64,000 nucleotides of DNA from Paenibacillus_AM sp052180255 (GCF_052180255.1 NZ_CP197466.1:4030001-4094000); one strand, 5' to 3'. Numbered from the stretch's first letter, positions 8,076 to 17,506 are shown. Translations and numbers: made by a program. The notes: a model not told the origin generated them from the letters alone.

Positions 8076-8762
8076 TTAATTTACATCGACATGATCAATA
8101 TTACGAATGGACATGTAGGCAATTCCTACTCCAATCAAAGCTAACGTGATTGGAATGAAAATAATATCATAGAGGGAGTAACCCATACTATTCGAGTTGA
8201 CAAACAAAGCAATAATAAATGAAGAGACGATCGTCGTAACGGTCGATTTTTTCCTCATACCGAAATAAAGAGAGATCAGAGAAATTCCCGCTGCAGAGAA
8301 AGCACTGAAGAGCATCTTAATGGCATCATCCTTAAGGAGTTCAAATGTCACATTTCCTGGTATAAGCTGTATAAAGTGATCAATAGTCAGAAATACAAAA
8401 GTCGAAATAACGGTCGATATGATCATCGCAGTGAATGTAAAGATCACAACGATAAGCAGCTTAGCAGCAAAAAGCTTTTTCCTTGAAATCGGGTACATAA
8501 ACAAGAGGGAAATCGACTTATCTTTGTACTCACTCACAATGAGGTTCGCAATTAAGACGGCTGCAAAAATAATAAACGCGACTCGCAGAAACGTATTGAG
8601 TAGCGAAAATGCCATCTCATAACTTTCGAGTGCAACCTCACCATCAAGCTGCAAACTCATCAGAGTCAGAAGCGCAATCAAGAATAGATTAATGCCGGCA
8701 ACCCCGATCAGGTATCCTCTCAACTTCGTTCTTCTAAGCTCAAGTTTCATCAATTTAAGCAT
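8076..8762 (-). CDS. ABC-2 type exporter permease (bacitracin/lantibiotic-immunity type)
   Basis: The 228-residue protein has about six transmembrane helices and the segment EYKDKSISLLFMYPISRKKL after TM2, which is characteristic of BcrB/ABC-2-like permeases working with BcrA-type ATPases. The start ATG at 8762 has GGAGGTGG just upstream and overlaps the last 8 bp of the ATPase gene, implying translational coupling. An in-frame ATG 15 bp further up has no ribosome site of its own. With the ATPase it should form an exporter protecting against a membrane-active peptide. It is the last gene of the response regulator, kinase, ATPase, permease set. Confidence 0.85.
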   Translation of the reverse strand: MLKLMKLELRRTKLRGYLIGVAGINLFLIALLTLMSLQLDGEVALESYEMAFSLLNTFLRVAFIIFAAVLIANLIVSEYKDKSISLLFMYPISRKKLFAAKLLIVVIFTFTAMIISTVISTFVFLTIDHFIQLIPGNVTFELLKDDAIKMLFSAFSAAGISLISLYFGMRKKSTVTTIVSSFIIALFVNSNSMGYSLYDIIFIPITLALIGVGIAYMSIRNIDHVDVN

Positions 8763-9678
8763 GAATACCACCTCCATTTAGTAAACCGAGGAAGTAGTCT
8801 TCTAATGAGCTAGTCTTCATATGGATAGACTCTACCACCACATCATTCATGACAAGAGCCTTCATCACTGCATTCTGCGGGACTCCCCCATCATAAATGC
8901 GGATCACATGATTACCCATCACACGAATGTTGGATAAATTCAGATCATTGGTTAGTACATAAGCAGCTTTCGCCTCATCCTGTGTCACAATTTCAATGTA
9001 TTCTGTATTCGATTCACGGATAGCGTCCATCGACACTTCCTCTATTAATCTTCCATGATTAATAACACCGATCGTATCGGCAATCTGTTCAATTTCAGCA
9101 AGAATATGACTCGAGATCAAGATCGTAATACCATACTCACGACTTAGCATGCGGAACAGATCACGGATTTCTTTGATACCGACTGGATCAAGCCCATTAA
9201 TTGGTTCGTCTAAGATAAGAAGCTCCGGTTTGGTCACAATCGCTCTTGCAATCCCAAGGCGCTGTTTCATCCCCAATGAGAAATCTTTAGCCGGTTTATC
9301 ATCAATATTCGTTAAATTCACGAGTTTCAGAGCGTCATCAATCGCAGAATGGTTATAAAAGCCCATATATTCGCAGTGAAGCTCTAAGTTTTCTCTAGCT
9401 GTCATCTTATCGTAAAATATCGGATATTCAATAATCATGCCCATTTTGCTAAGCAAATGATAGGAGGATGGTGTCAATTTCTCACCGAACACTTCCACCT
9501 CACCTGATGTTGGCTTGACTAAGTTGGTAATCATTCGCATGATGGTTGTCTTACCAGCTCCGTTTGGTCCGAGAAATCCGTATATCTCACCTTTTTTAAT
9601 ATGCATGTCAACGTTCATGACGACTTCCTTATCTTGATAGACCTTCGTCAGTTGATTTGTTCTTAGGATAAAAGTCAT
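8755..9678 (-). CDS. ABC transporter ATPase, BcrA type
   Basis: This 307-residue ATPase has Walker A GPNGAGKT (about 38-45), signature FSLGMKQR, Walker B LLILDEP, and a SSH switch histidine. The C-terminal extension of about 90 residues is typical of BcrA/SpaF-like ATPases that drive export of bacitracin or lantibiotics. It lies about 100 bp downstream of a histidine kinase gene on the same strand. Three TTCTTA(C/A) heptads at 11-bp spacing lie in that gap, which suggests direct activation by the adjacent OmpR-type regulator. The substrate is unknown. Confidence 0.9.
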   Translation of the reverse strand: MTFILRTNQLTKVYQDKEVVMNVDMHIKKGEIYGFLGPNGAGKTTIMRMITNLVKPTSGEVEVFGEKLTPSSYHLLSKMGMIIEYPIFYDKMTARENLELHCEYMGFYNHSAIDDALKLVNLTNIDDKPAKDFSLGMKQRLGIARAIVTKPELLILDEPINGLDPVGIKEIRDLFRMLSREYGITILISSHILAEIEQIADTIGVINHGRLIEEVSMDAIRESNTEYIEIVTQDEAKAAYVLTNDLNLSNIRVMGNHVIRIYDGGVPQNAVMKALVMNDVVVESIHMKTSSLEDYFLGLLNGGGIHA

Positions 9679-9743
9679 TTGTGTTCAATAAGCCCCTCTC
9701 ACTATTTATCATGGTCTTATCATATCGAATGAACGTTTCTTTT

Positions 9744-9772
9744 TTCTTACCCTATTCTTACGTATTTCTTAA
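9744..9772 (-). promoter_or_regulatory. Direct heptad repeats, probable response-regulator binding sites
   Basis: TTCTTAC at 9744-9750, TTCTTAC at 9755-9761 and TTCTTAA at 9766-9772 (plus-strand reading) recur with exactly 11-bp periodicity. OmpR/PhoB-family regulators bind head-to-tail repeats with one-turn spacing. The repeats lie between the kinase stop codon and the ABC ATPase start, so they are placed to control the exporter genes. Confidence 0.6.
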
Positions 9773-9777
9773 GCTAA

Positions 9778-10713
9778 TTAATAGCGCATTTGGACAAGCT
9801 GTATGGTGAACATCGTCTTCTCATAAGGTTTGCTATGCAAGTGTATCTTTCCACCCATCTGTTCAATGAGTCGCTTCGTAATGGTCAATCCAAGTCCACT
9901 GCCTTGATAGGAGCGATTCCGTGAATCCTCCAATGTATACATCCGCTCGAATACGGCATCCTTATGCATCTCCGAGATCCCTTTACCTCGATCCCACACT
10001 TCAATGTAGGCAGACCCTACATCTTCTCTTAAAGTAAGGCCTAATATATTCCCATCACCGCCATATTGAATGGCATTCGAGATCAAGTTATTCAGCACAC
10101 GCTTCAGGGCTTCCTCATTACCCTTGGCTTGAATCGACTGATCGGGAATCTTAATGACAACTTCCATTCCTCTTGCCGTTAACACCTCATAATGCTGCAA
10201 AATACTCATACGGCACAGTTCATTTAGCTGCACTTTTCCAATCGGTAAATCCGTATCCCCAGCTTCCAGCTTTGCCAGGTCAAAAAAGGAATGGATCAAC
10301 CCCAGCACCTCAATGGCTTTCGTATGTACTTTTGCCGTCAATTCATTACGCTCATCAACATGCATTTCGGGGTTCAGCTGCAAGATTTCTAAATAACCAC
10401 AGACTACCGTCAGTGGTGTCTTCAAATCATGGGAGATGTTCGACAACATGCGTCGCATGGAATCCTCTGTTCGGGTGAAAGCCAGTGCTGCACGCTGACT
10501 TGCATCAAGCATTCGATTAAGTTCAATCAAGAGCGCTTGCAGTGCTGGATCATTCGTAAAAAATAATACTTTTTCATTCGTAGCACCCGCCACGATTGTC
10601 TGCAACTTCCTCTGAATATCGTAGAGCTCATGCGTCCTCTTTTTACCCTGCCGATATTGAATAATAATAACGACCAACAAGATCAGAACAACCAATAGAA
10701 ATACGATGTTCAT
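9778..10713 (-). CDS. Sensor histidine kinase with one N-terminal membrane helix
   Basis: This is a 311-residue kinase. Residues about 3-19 form one transmembrane helix with essentially no extracellular domain. A coiled linker follows, then HisKA with the phospho-acceptor His95 in SNISHDLKTP, and an HATPase domain with N box NNLISNAIQYG, G1 DRGKGI and G2 GSGLGLTI. The ATG at 10713 is one base after the stop of the response regulator, so the two are translationally linked. A kinase lacking a sensor domain next to an ABC exporter recalls Bce-like systems, where the transporter itself senses the peptide. However, the permease here lacks the large loop of BceB, so the sensing mode is uncertain. 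Confidence 0.9.
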   Translation of the reverse strand: MNIVFLLVVLILLVVIIIQYRQGKKRTHELYDIQRKLQTIVAGATNEKVLFFTNDPALQALLIELNRMLDASQRAALAFTRTEDSMRRMLSNISHDLKTPLTVVCGYLEILQLNPEMHVDERNELTAKVHTKAIEVLGLIHSFFDLAKLEAGDTDLPIGKVQLNELCRMSILQHYEVLTARGMEVVIKIPDQSIQAKGNEEALKRVLNNLISNAIQYGGDGNILGLTLREDVGSAYIEVWDRGKGISEMHKDAVFERMYTLEDSRNRSYQGSGLGLTITKRLIEQMGGKIHLHSKPYEKTMFTIQLVQMRY

Positions 10714-10714
10714 C

Positions 10715-11410
10715 TTATTGCCCGTCCCATTTGTATCCAATACCCCATAATGTCTTAATCCACTCGGGATTGGAGGGATCATGCTCGATTTTCTCACGCA
10801 ATCTGCGCATATGTACGTTAATGACATTCTCGTCGCCGTAGTAATCATCTTTCCATACAAATCCGTAAATTTGCGCTTTCGTGAACACACGATTCGGATT
10901 TGTGACAAAAAGCCTCAGAAGATCAAATTCTTTGGATGTTAATTTCAGGGGCTCGCCTGATTTTGTTACGATCATGCTCTCTATATCAACGGTTAAATCA
11001 CCAAAAGTTAGTACTTGGTCCTGTTTCGGCTCTGGACTTGAATATTGGGTTGCTCGGCGAATCATCGCTTTCACACGGGCTGCAAGCTCAATCATCGAGA
11101 AGGGCTTAGCTATATAATCATCCGCTCCAAATCCGAGACCCAGCGCCTTATCCACATCACTGTCTTTGGCAGACATAATGAGAATCGGCACAGCGCTTTG
11201 TTGGCGAATAATCTTAATGACCTCCATCCCATCGAGCTTCGGCATCATCAGATCAGAAATGACTAGATCAAATGATTGCTGCATAAACGCTTTGACGCCA
11301 TCCTCGCCTGTAAACGCATGGGTTACTGCGAATCCTTCTCTGACTAAATAATTTTCTACCATTTCAACAATAGATTCATCATCTTCTATTAATAAGATCG
11401 AATGCTGCAT
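10715..11410 (-). CDS. OmpR-family response regulator
   Basis: The protein has a receiver domain with phospho-acceptor Asp in VISDLMMPK, a conserved Lys in AKPFSM, and a C-terminal winged helix (LKLTSKEFDLLRLF, VINVHMRRLREKIE, VWGIGYKW-like ending). The start is taken as ATG 11410. An in-frame GTG at 11431 adds seven residues, but neither start has an ideal ribosome site, so the start is uncertain. It pairs with the downstream kinase. It is predicted to activate the ABC exporter through the 11-bp-spaced repeats at 9744-9772. Confidence 0.9.
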   Translation of the reverse strand: MQHSILLIEDDESIVEMVENYLVREGFAVTHAFTGEDGVKAFMQQSFDLVISDLMMPKLDGMEVIKIIRQQSAVPILIMSAKDSDVDKALGLGFGADDYIAKPFSMIELAARVKAMIRRATQYSSPEPKQDQVLTFGDLTVDIESMIVTKSGEPLKLTSKEFDLLRLFVTNPNRVFTKAQIYGFVWKDDYYGDENVINVHMRRLREKIEHDPSNPEWIKTLWGIGYKWDGQ

Positions 11411-11507
11411 AGGTGTATTGTCTTTCCTCACTTTCTACTCAAGCTCTCTATTCCATTTCTTAACTATACCATCCCTCAGCTTTCCTTGTCTGCGATACAC
11501 AAACAAA

Positions 11508-11547
11508 AGGGTTGTCCCTTCGTCTCTTAAGACAAAAGGACAACCCT
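11508..11547 (-). terminator. Terminator of the DHA1 efflux gene
   Basis: AGGGTTGTCC (11508-11517) and GGACAACCCT (11538-11547) form the stem. On the minus strand it is followed by TTTTGTTTG. It lies 29 bp after the stop of the MFS gene. Confidence 0.82.
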
Positions 11548-11575
11548 GACCGCACGAAGATTTAGGTTCAACAAG

Positions 11576-12805
11576 CTAGACACCGTCGCGTCTAACCCCC
11601 TGCCATTTCGGTAGTTTCCACCGTAGAACAGCTGCTAGCAACGCAACAACGAGCAATATCGAAGTACTTACAAGGAGTACAGCTGTTGGCACAGCCACGA
11701 AATCTGTTAATACTCCACCAAGAAGCGGACCTATGATAATTCCTACTGCGTGGAACATATTAAATAGCGCATAAGCAGCACCGTAGCCTCCTTGTTCATC
11801 CTGATCGACCAAGATACCCAGTGTCGCGAGTGTTGGTGACAATGTAAATCCAATCAAGGCACCTACAACTGCCGCACTGCATAGTTCTTGCCACAATGTC
11901 TTTGAAAAGACAAGCAGTGGCAAGGCCAGCGCTAGACAGGCAACTCCCACTAACATAATGATAAAAGGGTTATACTTTCCTGCGAGTGCGCCTGCAATCG
12001 GTGCACTTAGTCCATATGTGAGCGTCATCGCACCGAACACAAAACCAATAACCGCTGGGGAAAATGCCATTTGATCTGTTAAGAATACAGGTAAGACAGG
12101 TTCTAACAACGTCATTGAACTTTCAGCAAGTAAGATCACACAAGCAATGAAAACAACTGACTTATTACGGAGTAAATGGAACGTACCCATACTTTCTTCC
12201 TTCGCGCGTTCAGGCTCACGCATCAAGAATATGACGAGCAATGCAGCGACAATCGTTAATCCACAGGTGAAGAAAAACGGCAGCATCGTTCCTCCGAACT
12301 CAAATAACCATCCACCAAGAGGCGCACCCATAAGAGATCCGGTGGATATACCTGTAAGCGCAATACCCATGGCCGTGCCCCGCATTTGCGCAGGAAAAAT
12401 ATCTGCTAAAAAAGCAAGAGCTGCAGTCCATGTTGCAGCGGCAGCAAGGCCCTGAACAAAACGTGCCACAATCAGCACAAACATCGTATCCGCATAAGCG
12501 AACATGATTGTTGATATGGCCATACCGACTAAACCTACGATAATCGGAGTACGTCTACCGATCTTGTCACTTAATGGACCAAAAAATGGTGTTGCAAGAA
12601 ACAAGGCAACAGCATAACTTGCGAATAATACACCCATCATTGTCGCAGAAGGCTGCAGCTTCTCTTGGAAATAAGGAATAATGGGAATGACAATACTATA
12701 AAGCAGCATGTCAATGAAAAGAATAGCGATGACTAGAGATAAACCGACCCACTGGACGCGACTCATCTTCATTTTTGCTTTTGTTTCGTTCTGACTGACT
12801 GACAT
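11576..12805 (-). CDS. MFS drug-efflux-like transporter (DHA1, 12 TM)
   Basis: The 409-residue protein has 12 predicted helices. Motif A between TM2 and TM3 reads GPLSDKIGRRTP. Motif C in TM5, diagnostic of antiporter-type exporters, reads GISTGSLMGAPLGG. IVIPIIPYF in TM1 is the typical motif D1 region of DHA1 drug:H+ antiporters such as TetA, Bmr and Blt relatives. The ATG start is preceded by GAGGTGAAA. It is monocistronic with its own terminator. The substrate cannot be predicted. Confidence 0.87.
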   Translation of the reverse strand: MSVSQNETKAKMKMSRVQWVGLSLVIAILFIDMLLYSIVIPIIPYFQEKLQPSATMMGVLFASYAVALFLATPFFGPLSDKIGRRTPIIVGLVGMAISTIMFAYADTMFVLIVARFVQGLAAAATWTAALAFLADIFPAQMRGTAMGIALTGISTGSLMGAPLGGWLFEFGGTMLPFFFTCGLTIVAALLVIFLMREPERAKEESMGTFHLLRNKSVVFIACVILLAESSMTLLEPVLPVFLTDQMAFSPAVIGFVFGAMTLTYGLSAPIAGALAGKYNPFIIMLVGVACLALALPLLVFSKTLWQELCSAAVVGALIGFTLSPTLATLGILVDQDEQGGYGAAYALFNMFHAVGIIIGPLLGGVLTDFVAVPTAVLLVSTSILLVVALLAAVLRWKLPKWQGVRRDGV

Positions 12806-12916
12806 GGTTTCACCTCAACCTAATTTCCTTGTAAACTATGTAAACAAAAATAGTTTTTTTAGTAACACCTTATTTTACCTAATCCTACATGAAAAATCAA
12901 CCTAACCATCACATCG

Positions 12917-14059
12917 TCACATGCCTCGAATGCCAATTAATTGCAGCAGATGCCCGAGACCCCGATTGAGCCATGCAATGGGCTCAACGACAAATACATA
13001 CATGAGTATTCCTGTGATTGCGATACTGCATAAGGGTAAGAGAAGCAGCCACTTTACCTTTTCTAATTGGATTGGAATGATTCGAATCAGTTCAGTCAGT
13101 GCCGTGACAACATAGCCTGCTAGCCAACCAGCTGCTAGCCCCCCAAGCAGACCGCAGCCTGACGTCTGTGCAATCATGCCCCCTACGATACCCGGAGCAA
13201 ACCCCGGTCTGTCCGCGATACTCACCGAGATATAAGCCGCTAATACAGGCACAATGAGTGAAAGAGCAATGCCTCCACCAATTTGGGCTAACATGACAGC
13301 CAGCCAGCTCGAATTGGCACTCGGATCTGTTACATCTATACCTAACATAAGGCTCAATATGAGCAGAAGCCCGCCACCAATAACAAGTGGAAGTACATGC
13401 GAAACACCACATGCAAGATGGTAATAAAATTTGCCCCATACCCCAACTGCCGTACGCTTACTGCGACCGTATGTTGGACGATTGCCTGTAATCGGGTCTA
13501 AGATAGCCATGCCCATCTGTTCCATGGTCACATCAGAATTAGTCGAATCTTCCATATCGATTTGTTGTTTATCAGCAAATGGAGGTTTATATAAAGCATC
13601 TTCCTGCATGGCTATCACCTCTATGGCTTGATTGGGTGTAATAGCAGCAGCAAGATTAGACCGGAAATCAGGCTCTCCTATACAAGCTGCCAAATGGGAA
13701 AGCATCTCGATCTGTAATTCACGCTGCTCCGGTGGGGTCACGATCATAAAAAACCAATGGGCCATTTGATCATCGAGCGATTCATAATCAAGGCCCACCT
13801 CACTGTAACCGTATACGAGTTGTAAAGACTTCACAGCAGCTGTGACTGCATGAGGAATTGCGACACCTTGTCCAAATCCTGTGGAGTCGAGTACTTCCCG
13901 TGCAATAATCGATTCTTTTAACGCTGCGACATCTTTTACATGCCCCTCATCCGACAGCGCGGCGATCAGTTCATCAATTACAGCTTCCTTCGTCTTCGCG
14001 CCCAAAGATAGAATGACGAGTTCCTCCGTCATCAGGTCTGCCATTCTCATCGCTGTCAC
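12917..14059 (-). CDS. Fructose-type PTS protein: IIA domain fused to a C-terminally truncated IIC domain
   Basis: Residues about 8-150 are a PTS EIIA type-2 domain with the phospho-acceptor histidine in GFGQGVAIPHAV. A linker of about 55 residues leads to a fructose-type IIC segment from about residue 215, starting HLACGVSHVLPLVIGGG and including PGFAPGIVGGMIA and GLLGGLAAGWLAGYVV. The IIC part ends after roughly six helices at LIGIRGM, where full IIC domains continue for about 130 residues. No IIB domain is present, and there is no continuation in the 110 bp before the next gene. The start may be GTG 14059 or ATG 14050, as GAAGGAG is close to both. It may be a regulatory or non-transporting relative, or a decaying gene. 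Confidence 0.75.
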   Translation of the reverse strand: MTAMRMADLMTEELVILSLGAKTKEAVIDELIAALSDEGHVKDVAALKESIIAREVLDSTGFGQGVAIPHAVTAAVKSLQLVYGYSEVGLDYESLDDQMAHWFFMIVTPPEQRELQIEMLSHLAACIGEPDFRSNLAAAITPNQAIEVIAMQEDALYKPPFADKQQIDMEDSTNSDVTMEQMGMAILDPITGNRPTYGRSKRTAVGVWGKFYYHLACGVSHVLPLVIGGGLLLILSLMLGIDVTDPSANSSWLAVMLAQIGGGIALSLIVPVLAAYISVSIADRPGFAPGIVGGMIAQTSGCGLLGGLAAGWLAGYVVTALTELIRIIPIQLEKVKWLLLLPLCSIAITGILMYVFVVEPIAWLNRGLGHLLQLIGIRGM

Positions 14060-14126
14060 GTACTCCTTCTCTCATTTAAAAGTGTATAAAAAAACGAATT
14101 ACTTGCATTAGCATGTGCAAACTCCA

Positions 14127-14165
14127 ACAAAAAAACAGTGACCATAGAAAAAACTACAGTCACTG
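14127..14165 (-). terminator. Terminator of the rhomboid gene
   Basis: On the minus strand, CAGTGAC (near 14165-14159) pairs with GTCACTG (near 14142-14136) and is followed by a run of seven T. It lies about 30 bp after the rhomboid stop codon. Confidence 0.85.
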
Positions 14166-14196
14166 CTTCCGTTTCTTATTTTTCAATGTGGAGTAA

Positions 14197-14856
14197 TTAA
14201 TGTCGAATAATGGAAGACTCATCTCCTGAACGCTTGCGAACCCGTCTCTTGATCGATAAGACAATAAGCGCTAGCGACACAAATCCGCCGATAAATCCAC
14301 CTAAATGCGCATACACATCTACATTCGGTGTGATAATGGAAGATAAGAAACCCGCTCCGATAATGATCATAATCGTCTGCTTCGTTGCTTGATCCATGAT
14401 GTCTTTACGGAATAAAGCTAAAAATAAATACGCCGCATAAATCCCATAAATCGCACCTGATGCCCCTGCCCCAATATAGTAATCTTTGTGTAACCATGCA
14501 CTGAATATATTGCCTACGACTCCACTCACAAGATACAGCACCAAATACCTGATTTTACCGAGCATAATCTCCAGTGGTGGAGCGAATATGATCATTGCAA
14601 AGCTATTAAAGAACAGATGTCCTAACCCAACATGCAGGAACATTGCCGTAAAATAGCGCCAAAACTCGGGATGAAGCCCTGGTAAATCGAACATCGCTCC
14701 GAACTTGATGAGTGTTAACGAATCTTGTGAAGAGCCATACAACTGCATCAGGAGGAACATGATCACTTGAATAGCAAGCAGTGCTGTGGTGACTGGGTAA
14801 TAACGAATGTATTCCTTGAAACTTTCTCTGCGCGCGAACATAACGGTATCGCTCAC
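14197..14856 (-). CDS. Rhomboid family intramembrane serine protease
   Basis: This is a compact six-helix rhomboid core. The catalytic serine lies in GAGASGAIYG and the catalytic histidine in AHLGGFIGG. The oxyanion-side motif HVGLGHLFFN precedes them in the family order. The cytoplasmic tail is basic (KRRVRKRSG). The GTG at 14856 is preferred because GGAGAGG precedes it. A TTG at 14874 and an ATG at 14841 are alternatives. It lies 35 bp downstream of an MFS-like gene on the same strand and may be co-transcribed with it. Substrates are unknown. Confidence 0.9.
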   Translation of the reverse strand: MSDTVMFARRESFKEYIRYYPVTTALLAIQVIMFLLMQLYGSSQDSLTLIKFGAMFDLPGLHPEFWRYFTAMFLHVGLGHLFFNSFAMIIFAPPLEIMLGKIRYLVLYLVSGVVGNIFSAWLHKDYYIGAGASGAIYGIYAAYLFLALFRKDIMDQATKQTIMIIIGAGFLSSIITPNVDVYAHLGGFIGGFVSLALIVLSIKRRVRKRSGDESSIIRH

Positions 14857-14891
14857 ATCCTCTCCATTTAACAACCATTGATTTTTGATCG

Positions 14892-16094
14892 CTAAGCTTC
14901 TAAATCTATGTTGTCCATTTTCCTACTAGCACCAAACTTGGTTTGGAAAAATGATACCGTAAGTAAGCAAGCAATCGTCAACATCGCTAAACCGATAAAC
15001 ATCATGCTGCTAAAATCTTTAATTCCAAGCGCAAGAATGAGCATAATGATTCGTGTGAGACAAAGGAACCATTCTCTCCATACTAACATACGAGACTGCT
15101 GGACAACACCTAAGCTGCTCACAGCCTTAATTTGATCACCCGACCAAACGGTAATAAAGTAGAACATCCCCATCGTTGTAATCACATTCGCACAGATCCG
15201 TGTCACAGGATCTTGAACAAGCATTAACAACATCCCACTAGTGAGCAGAGCTACCGCCACTGTCAGCCAGCGATTGGACATGAACTTCAGCTTTTTGTAT
15301 AGTACCAACGCTACGAGCGCAAACAACGTATACATCATATTTAAAAGTGCAATTTCCGTCTTATTTTCTGTCACACTAAATGTGAACAACAAGGCGAATA
15401 AACCTTGAAATTGAAGAATAAAGCCAGCTGCAAGACACGATAGAATAAACCACTTTGCACCTGATATGTTGAAAACTTTACGGATTCGCATCTCCTTCCA
15501 AAACGACCCTTTACTCGCCATATATGGAATCAATGAAACCTGCGGTAACTTCGTCGAAAAAAGCAACATCAGTGCGACAAAGAAAAACATGACAACAAAC
15601 GAACCCGAGTACCCCATCCACTTAATAACAAGCGCCGATAAAAGTGGAACTGTCATGTTTAATATGTTACCTGTTATCGCGCTAATCGCCATATAGTTGC
15701 CGAAGTCTGTACCCTTACCTAAAGTCGATAAGCTAATATTTTGACCTGCCGAGAAAAATCCTTGCATAAGCCCAACTGGAATCGCAATACATGCAATCCA
15801 AAGCATTTGATTATCAAGCTGCAGCAGCGATAACAGCACAAATGCAATCGCACCCGAACATGCTGATAAGCCGTACAGCAATCGGATCGTTCGCCCAAAC
15901 AACAATTGCGAAGCCATTCCATAAGCGATACCCCAGGCGACGAATAAGACCAAATTAAACCATGTCACATCAAAAATATGATTGCCCTGTTCCCAGATGT
16001 ACAAGTTCACGAAAATCCCGATATAGATAATCACGATATTGGACACTACACCCATCAACAACAAGCTTCGTAATTCTTTCGATAAATTCATCAT
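14892..16094 (-). CDS. MFS-like multi-spanning membrane protein
   Basis: The 400-residue protein has about 12 hydrophobic helices in two halves joined by a loop around LIPYMASKGSFWKEMRIRKV (about 185-205). It resembles MFS permeases of the Bacillus YqgE/YkuC style, but lacks a clear motif A, so the assignment rests on topology and general similarity. The start ATG has AAGGCGG upstream. It is divergent from the plus-strand C-S lyase genes, with about 180 bp of shared upstream sequence. No substrate can be proposed. Confidence 0.7.
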   Translation of the reverse strand: MMNLSKELRSLLLMGVVSNIVIIYIGIFVNLYIWEQGNHIFDVTWFNLVLFVAWGIAYGMASQLLFGRTIRLLYGLSACSGAIAFVLLSLLQLDNQMLWIACIAIPVGLMQGFFSAGQNISLSTLGKGTDFGNYMAISAITGNILNMTVPLLSALVIKWMGYSGSFVVMFFFVALMLLFSTKLPQVSLIPYMASKGSFWKEMRIRKVFNISGAKWFILSCLAAGFILQFQGLFALLFTFSVTENKTEIALLNMMYTLFALVALVLYKKLKFMSNRWLTVAVALLTSGMLLMLVQDPVTRICANVITTMGMFYFITVWSGDQIKAVSSLGVVQQSRMLVWREWFLCLTRIIMLILALGIKDFSSMMFIGLAMLTIACLLTVSFFQTKFGASRKMDNIDLEA

Positions 16095-16214
16095 GCGTCC
16101 GCCTTTAGCCTGACATGGGTCTCTCTCATTCCAAATTGTATGAAATCACAAAGTTAGCTATACGTGGTCATTATACAATCAACTCTAACTAGTTGGAAAT
16201 GTTTATTCATAATC

Positions 16215-16243
16215 TTGTAAATCCAAATTTTCCCTCGTACAAT
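16215..16243 (+). promoter_or_regulatory. Sigma-A-type promoter of the C-S lyase genes
   Basis: TTGTAA (16215-16220) and TACAAT (16238-16243) are separated by 17 nt. They lie 35 bp upstream of the first aminotransferase-fold gene, in the divergent intergenic region. Confidence 0.65.
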
Positions 16244-16277
16244 GAAAGCATCTTAAGGGGAAAAGAGGGTACTTACA

Positions 16278-17453
16278 ATGCGATATAACTTTGATGCAAT
16301 CATCGATCGAAATCATACTTTAGCCGCTAAAACCGATATGAGGATGAAATATCATGTTCCTGAGGATGCTCTCCCGATGTGGGTTGCCGATATGGATTTT
16401 GCTTCCCCGCCAGCGATAACAGATGCAATTCGCAATCGATTGGATCATCCTATTTACGGATATACTCATTTAGGAGATAACGGTCATGAAGCTGCAGTCC
16501 AGTGGATGAAGACACGTCACAACTGGACAATTGAACCTCAATGGATTGTACACGCTCCAGGAGTTGTTCCCGCACTGAACTGCATGGTTCGCGCATTTCT
16601 AAAACCAGGTGAAAAGGTCATCATCCAGCAACCGGTATATCCGCCATTCGTAAGTGTAGCCACTAACAATCATTTCGAGTATTTGAACAATGAGCTGCAA
16701 GAGATCAATGGCAAATATGAGATGAACTTAACCGACTTCGAGATGAAAGCGGCTGATCCCGCTACTAAGTTATTCATTTTATGCAATCCACACAATCCTG
16801 TTGGTCGAGTATGGAGTAAGGAAACTTTACTTCAAATTGCTGACATCTGCATCAGACATCAAGTCCTGATTGTAGCAGATGAAATTCATCATGATTTGGT
16901 ATTCAAAGGCAACACACACATTCCAATTGCTTCTCTGTCTCCTGAAATCTCTCAGCAGACGATTACATGCACAGCACCGAGCAAAACGTTCAACATCGCA
17001 GGGCTACAAGCCGCTAACATCATCATTGAAAATGCCGATATACGTACTGCTTTTGTACGTGAGCTAGCGCGAACAAGCTTAGAAACCCCGAATGTTTTTG
17101 CTGGGATTGCATCAGAGGCCGCTTATCGTGAAGGAGCAGAGTGGTTAGACCAAGCGCTTGACTATATAGAAGAAAATAAACACTATGTCATGAACTACAT
17201 CCAAGAGAAGCTCCCGATGCTGCGTGTATTTGATTCAGAAGCAACTTATCTCCTCTGGATTGATTTTAATAAACTTGAATTACAGCCAAAAAGGCTTACA
17301 CAGTTCCTTAATCACGAAGCCAAAGTTTGGCTCAATGCAGGTTCAACGTTCGGATCAAGCGGCAATGGATTTGCACGTATGAATATTGCGTGTCCAAGAT
17401 CCATTGTAATTGAAGCGATGGCACGTATTGAGAGAGCGATTAGGTTGTCATGA
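16278..17453 (+). CDS. patB: PatB/MalY-type cystathionine beta-lyase (PLP C-S lyase), paralogue 1
   Basis: This is a fold-type I PLP enzyme of 391 residues. N-terminal PMWVADMDF and YGYTH are hallmarks of the MalY/PatB group. Other features are HAPGVVPALN, CNPHNPVGRVW, VADEIHHDL with the PLP-contacting Asp, and the Schiff-base lysine in APSKTFNIAGLQ. The C-terminus has FARMNIACPR with the carboxylate-binding Arg. Family members cleave cystathionine or cysteine conjugates to thiol, pyruvate and ammonia. MalY also acts as a regulator in E. coli. Its neighbour is a clear tandem paralogue, 53 bp downstream. Confidence 0.9.
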   Translation: MRYNFDAIIDRNHTLAAKTDMRMKYHVPEDALPMWVADMDFASPPAITDAIRNRLDHPIYGYTHLGDNGHEAAVQWMKTRHNWTIEPQWIVHAPGVVPALNCMVRAFLKPGEKVIIQQPVYPPFVSVATNNHFEYLNNELQEINGKYEMNLTDFEMKAADPATKLFILCNPHNPVGRVWSKETLLQIADICIRHQVLIVADEIHHDLVFKGNTHIPIASLSPEISQQTITCTAPSKTFNIAGLQAANIIIENADIRTAFVRELARTSLETPNVFAGIASEAAYREGAEWLDQALDYIEENKHYVMNYIQEKLPMLRVFDSEATYLLWIDFNKLELQPKRLTQFLNHEAKVWLNAGSTFGSSGNGFARMNIACPRSIVIEAMARIERAIRLS

Positions 17454-17506
17454 GGATGTATAGTGGATACAATAAAATTATCTTACTATTTTCGGAGGCC
17501 TCTTAG

